Both the position numbers and the translations under genes were made by a program. Of a stretch of DNA of 42,341 nt, positions 40,850 to 42,341 are shown piece after piece. The DNA lies in contig PBNE01000007.1 of assembly GCA_002722885.1 (NCBI GenBank), positions 1 through 42,341 of the forward strand. The letters are read 5' to 3'. Numbering within the stretch: position 1 is the stretch's first letter; every line of letters begins with the position of its first letter. Under the pieces are notes generated by a model. It was not told the DNA's origin. It saw nothing but the letters and a program-made list of their open reading frames with translations, and searched no databases. This DNA is from Rhodospirillaceae bacterium (GTDB lineage Bacteria; Pseudomonadota; Alphaproteobacteria; SP197).

Positions 40850-42341
40850 TTAGGCGGATGCTGCTGACCGCAGGGCGCGCCAGACCCGAAGGGGTGTCGC
40901 GGGCATGTCGAAGGCGGTGACGCCGGCCTGTGACAGGGCGTCCAGCACAGCGTTGGTCACGGCCGCCGGGGCTGCAAAGGTTCCGGCCTCGCCCGCGCCC
41001 TTGGCCCCAAGGGGATTCGTCGTGCAGCGGCTGGCGATGCGCTCGGATTCGATCGCGCACAGGGTGTGGGCCCTCGGCATCTCGTAGTCCATGAAGCTGC
41101 CGGTTACGAGCTGGCCGGAGTCCTCGTCATAGAGAATGGCTTCCATCAGAGCTTGGCCGATGCCCTGTACCGCGCCGCCCTGCACCTGCCCTTCCACGAT
41201 CAACGGATTGATCTCGACGCCGATGTCGTCGACCGCGACATAGCGGGTGAGTTCCGTGCGTCCTGTCACCTCATCGATCTCGACCTCGGCAATGTGGGCG
41301 CCGAAGGGATAGGTGAAGTCCTCGGGGTCGTAGAAGCCTGTTTCGTCGAGGCCCGGTTCGCGACCGTCTTCGCCGAACCCTCCGAAGGTGTGGGCGGCCT
41401 GCGCCACCTTGGCAAAGGGCACGTTGCGGTCGGTCCCGGCAATGTTGAAGGCGTTATCCTTGAGTTCGATGTCGGCAACTGACGCCTCCAGCATGTGCGC
41501 TGCAATTTTCTTGGCCTTTTCGATCACCCGGTCCGTAGCAAGGCCGATGGCGGGGCCACAGATCACGGCGGATCGTGACGCGAACGTGCCCATGCCGCGC
41601 TGGATGCGGCTGGTGTCACCAAACACGACATCGATGGCGTCCAGCTCCAGGCCGGTCTTTTCGCTTACGAGCTGGGCAAACGCGGTCTCATGGCCCTGGC
41701 CATGGTTGTGGGTGCCGACATAAAGCGTCGCGGCCCCGGAGGGGTGAACCTGGAGCCGCGCACTCTCCCAGCTTCCGACCTGGGAGCCGACGCTGCGGGC
41801 ATCCTCCGACGAACAGCCGCCGCAGTTGGCCGCATACATCGCGAGACCGTGGCCCAGCAGCTTGCCGTTCTGTCGTGCCGCCGCGCGCCGAGCTTCAAGC
41901 GAGGCGTGGTCGGTGCGGTCCAGGGCGCGGGCCAGAAGGGCCGGCGCATCACCGCTGTCGAGACGGCTGCCCAGGGAGGTCACATAGGGCAGCTCCGGTT
42001 CGGTCACGAGGTTGCGCCGTCGCAGTTCCGACGGGTCGACCCCGAGTTCGCGGGCGGCCTGGTCGACAAGCCGCTCGGTGACATAGACCGCTTCGGACCG
42101 GCCCGCGCCGCGATAGGCATCGAGCGGTGCAGAGTTCGAAAACACGCTTCTTACATCCACAAAGCTCGCGTCGATGCGGTAGGGGCCCGGCAGGACGAAG
42201 GTGCAGTAGATTGTCGGCACCGCGGCCGCATGTTGGCTCAGGTAGGCCCCCATGTTAGCCGTGATCGAGACCCGCAGGCCCAGGAAGTTGTGGTCCGCGT
42301 CGAGCGCCAGCTCGGCATGAGTCACGTGGTCGCGTGCACCG
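40850..42341 (-). CDS. Molybdenum hydroxylase large subunit (CoxL/XdhB-type), C-terminal part
   Basis: The frame is open through the right window edge, giving 497 codons of the C-terminal two thirds of a xanthine-dehydrogenase-family molybdopterin-binding subunit (full length about 770). The active-site loop reads AYRGAGR, the form II (CoxL-like) motif, not the AYRCSFR of true aerobic CO dehydrogenase. Further family motifs are GTHNHGQGHETAFAQL, VEGQVQGGAVQGIGQAL and the catalytic-Glu motif NPLGAKGAGEAG. Form II enzymes hydroxylate purines, aldehydes or N-heterocycles. Medium and small subunits are expected outside the window. Confidence 0.93.
   Translation of the reverse strand, partial: GARDHVTHAELALDADHNFLGLRVSITANMGAYLSQHAAAVPTIYCTFVLPGPYRIDASFVDVRSVFSNSAPLDAYRGAGRSEAVYVTERLVDQAARELGVDPSELRRRNLVTEPELPYVTSLGSRLDSGDAPALLARALDRTDHASLEARRAAARQNGKLLGHGLAMYAANCGGCSSEDARSVGSQVGSWESARLQVHPSGAATLYVGTHNHGQGHETAFAQLVSEKTGLELDAIDVVFGDTSRIQRGMGTFASRSAVICGPAIGLATDRVIEKAKKIAAHMLEASVADIELKDNAFNIAGTDRNVPFAKVAQAAHTFGGFGEDGREPGLDETGFYDPEDFTYPFGAHIAEVEIDEVTGRTELTRYVAVDDIGVEINPLIVEGQVQGGAVQGIGQALMEAILYDEDSGQLVTGSFMDYEMPRAHTLCAIESERIASRCTTNPLGAKGAGEAGTFAAPAAVTNAVLDALSQAGVTAFDMPATPLRVWRALRSAASA

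Noticed and set aside
1..42341. CRISPR arrays, transposons, toxin-antitoxin or defence modules
   Set aside because: No regularly spaced repeats, transposases, or paired small genes of these types were seen; the EVE protein alone is not enough to claim defence.

Overview
The window comes from a GC-rich bacterium (about 65-70% GC in typical stretches, about 45-58% between roughly 1.9 and 5.7 kb), most likely an alphaproteobacterium of a Rhodospirillales-like lineage. The main evidence is a heme operon, hemC-hemD-mic60-hemY, in which a mitofilin/Mic60-like membrane protein sits between hemD and hemY. This arrangement is characteristic of Alphaproteobacteria. It is backed by a divergent gpsA-YCII operon and a tRNA gene with an encoded CCA end.

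Layout. 0-1.7 kb: a broken MocR-type aminotransferase-regulator and an Ldh2-family dehydrogenase. 1.8-4.7 kb: a lower-GC block with agmatinase, an unrecognised small protein, a peroxiredoxin and a PhnZ-like HD protein; its edges appear to lie inside the agmatinase and acetyl-CoA synthetase genes. 4.7-9.2 kb: acetyl-CoA synthetase, a creatininase-family amidohydrolase and a ThDP enzyme. 9.3-12 kb: EVE protein, an acidic Ala-rich protein, YCII protein and gpsA, closed by a strong terminator. 12-16.3 kb: heme/Mic60 operon. 16.4-19.6 kb: a decayed DUF4139 gene, tRNA-Thr(CGT) and a decayed outer-membrane beta-barrel gene. 19.6-22.4 kb: cysD-cysNC (PAPS synthesis). 22.4-28.4 kb: surface-sugar genes, GDP-fucose (gmd, fcl) on the minus strand and heptose (gmhB, gmhA, hldD) on the plus strand. 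28.4-33.6 kb: a 3-hydroxyacyl-CoA-dehydrogenase-like enzyme, gene remnants, alanine dehydrogenase, flavin reductase, a GST remnant and a PfkB-family (adenosine-type) sugar kinase. 33.8-42.3 kb: amidase, an EI24/CysZ-like membrane protein, a lipoprotein, a broken cupin, a tandem Lrp/AsnC regulator, a formamidase-like hydrolase, an operon of luciferase-like monooxygenase, flavin reductase and EthD-like protein, and the 3' part of a molybdenum hydroxylase large subunit.

How the genes work together. HemC and HemD make uroporphyrinogen III, while Mic60 and HemY are inner-membrane partners. CysD and CysNC make activated sulfate, and the next genes make GDP-fucose and ADP-heptose precursors; together they suggest a fucosylated, heptose-containing and possibly sulfated surface glycan (inference). 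The right-hand third looks like scavenging and catabolism of amides and small aromatic or heterocyclic compounds.

The most unusual general property is gene decay. At least seven remnants (MocR, DUF4139, beta-barrel, aminoglycoside-phosphotransferase-like, secreted-protein 5' end, GST, cupin) lie among intact housekeeping genes. I found no CRISPR array, integrase, transposase or phage module, and no clearly new defence or mobile system.
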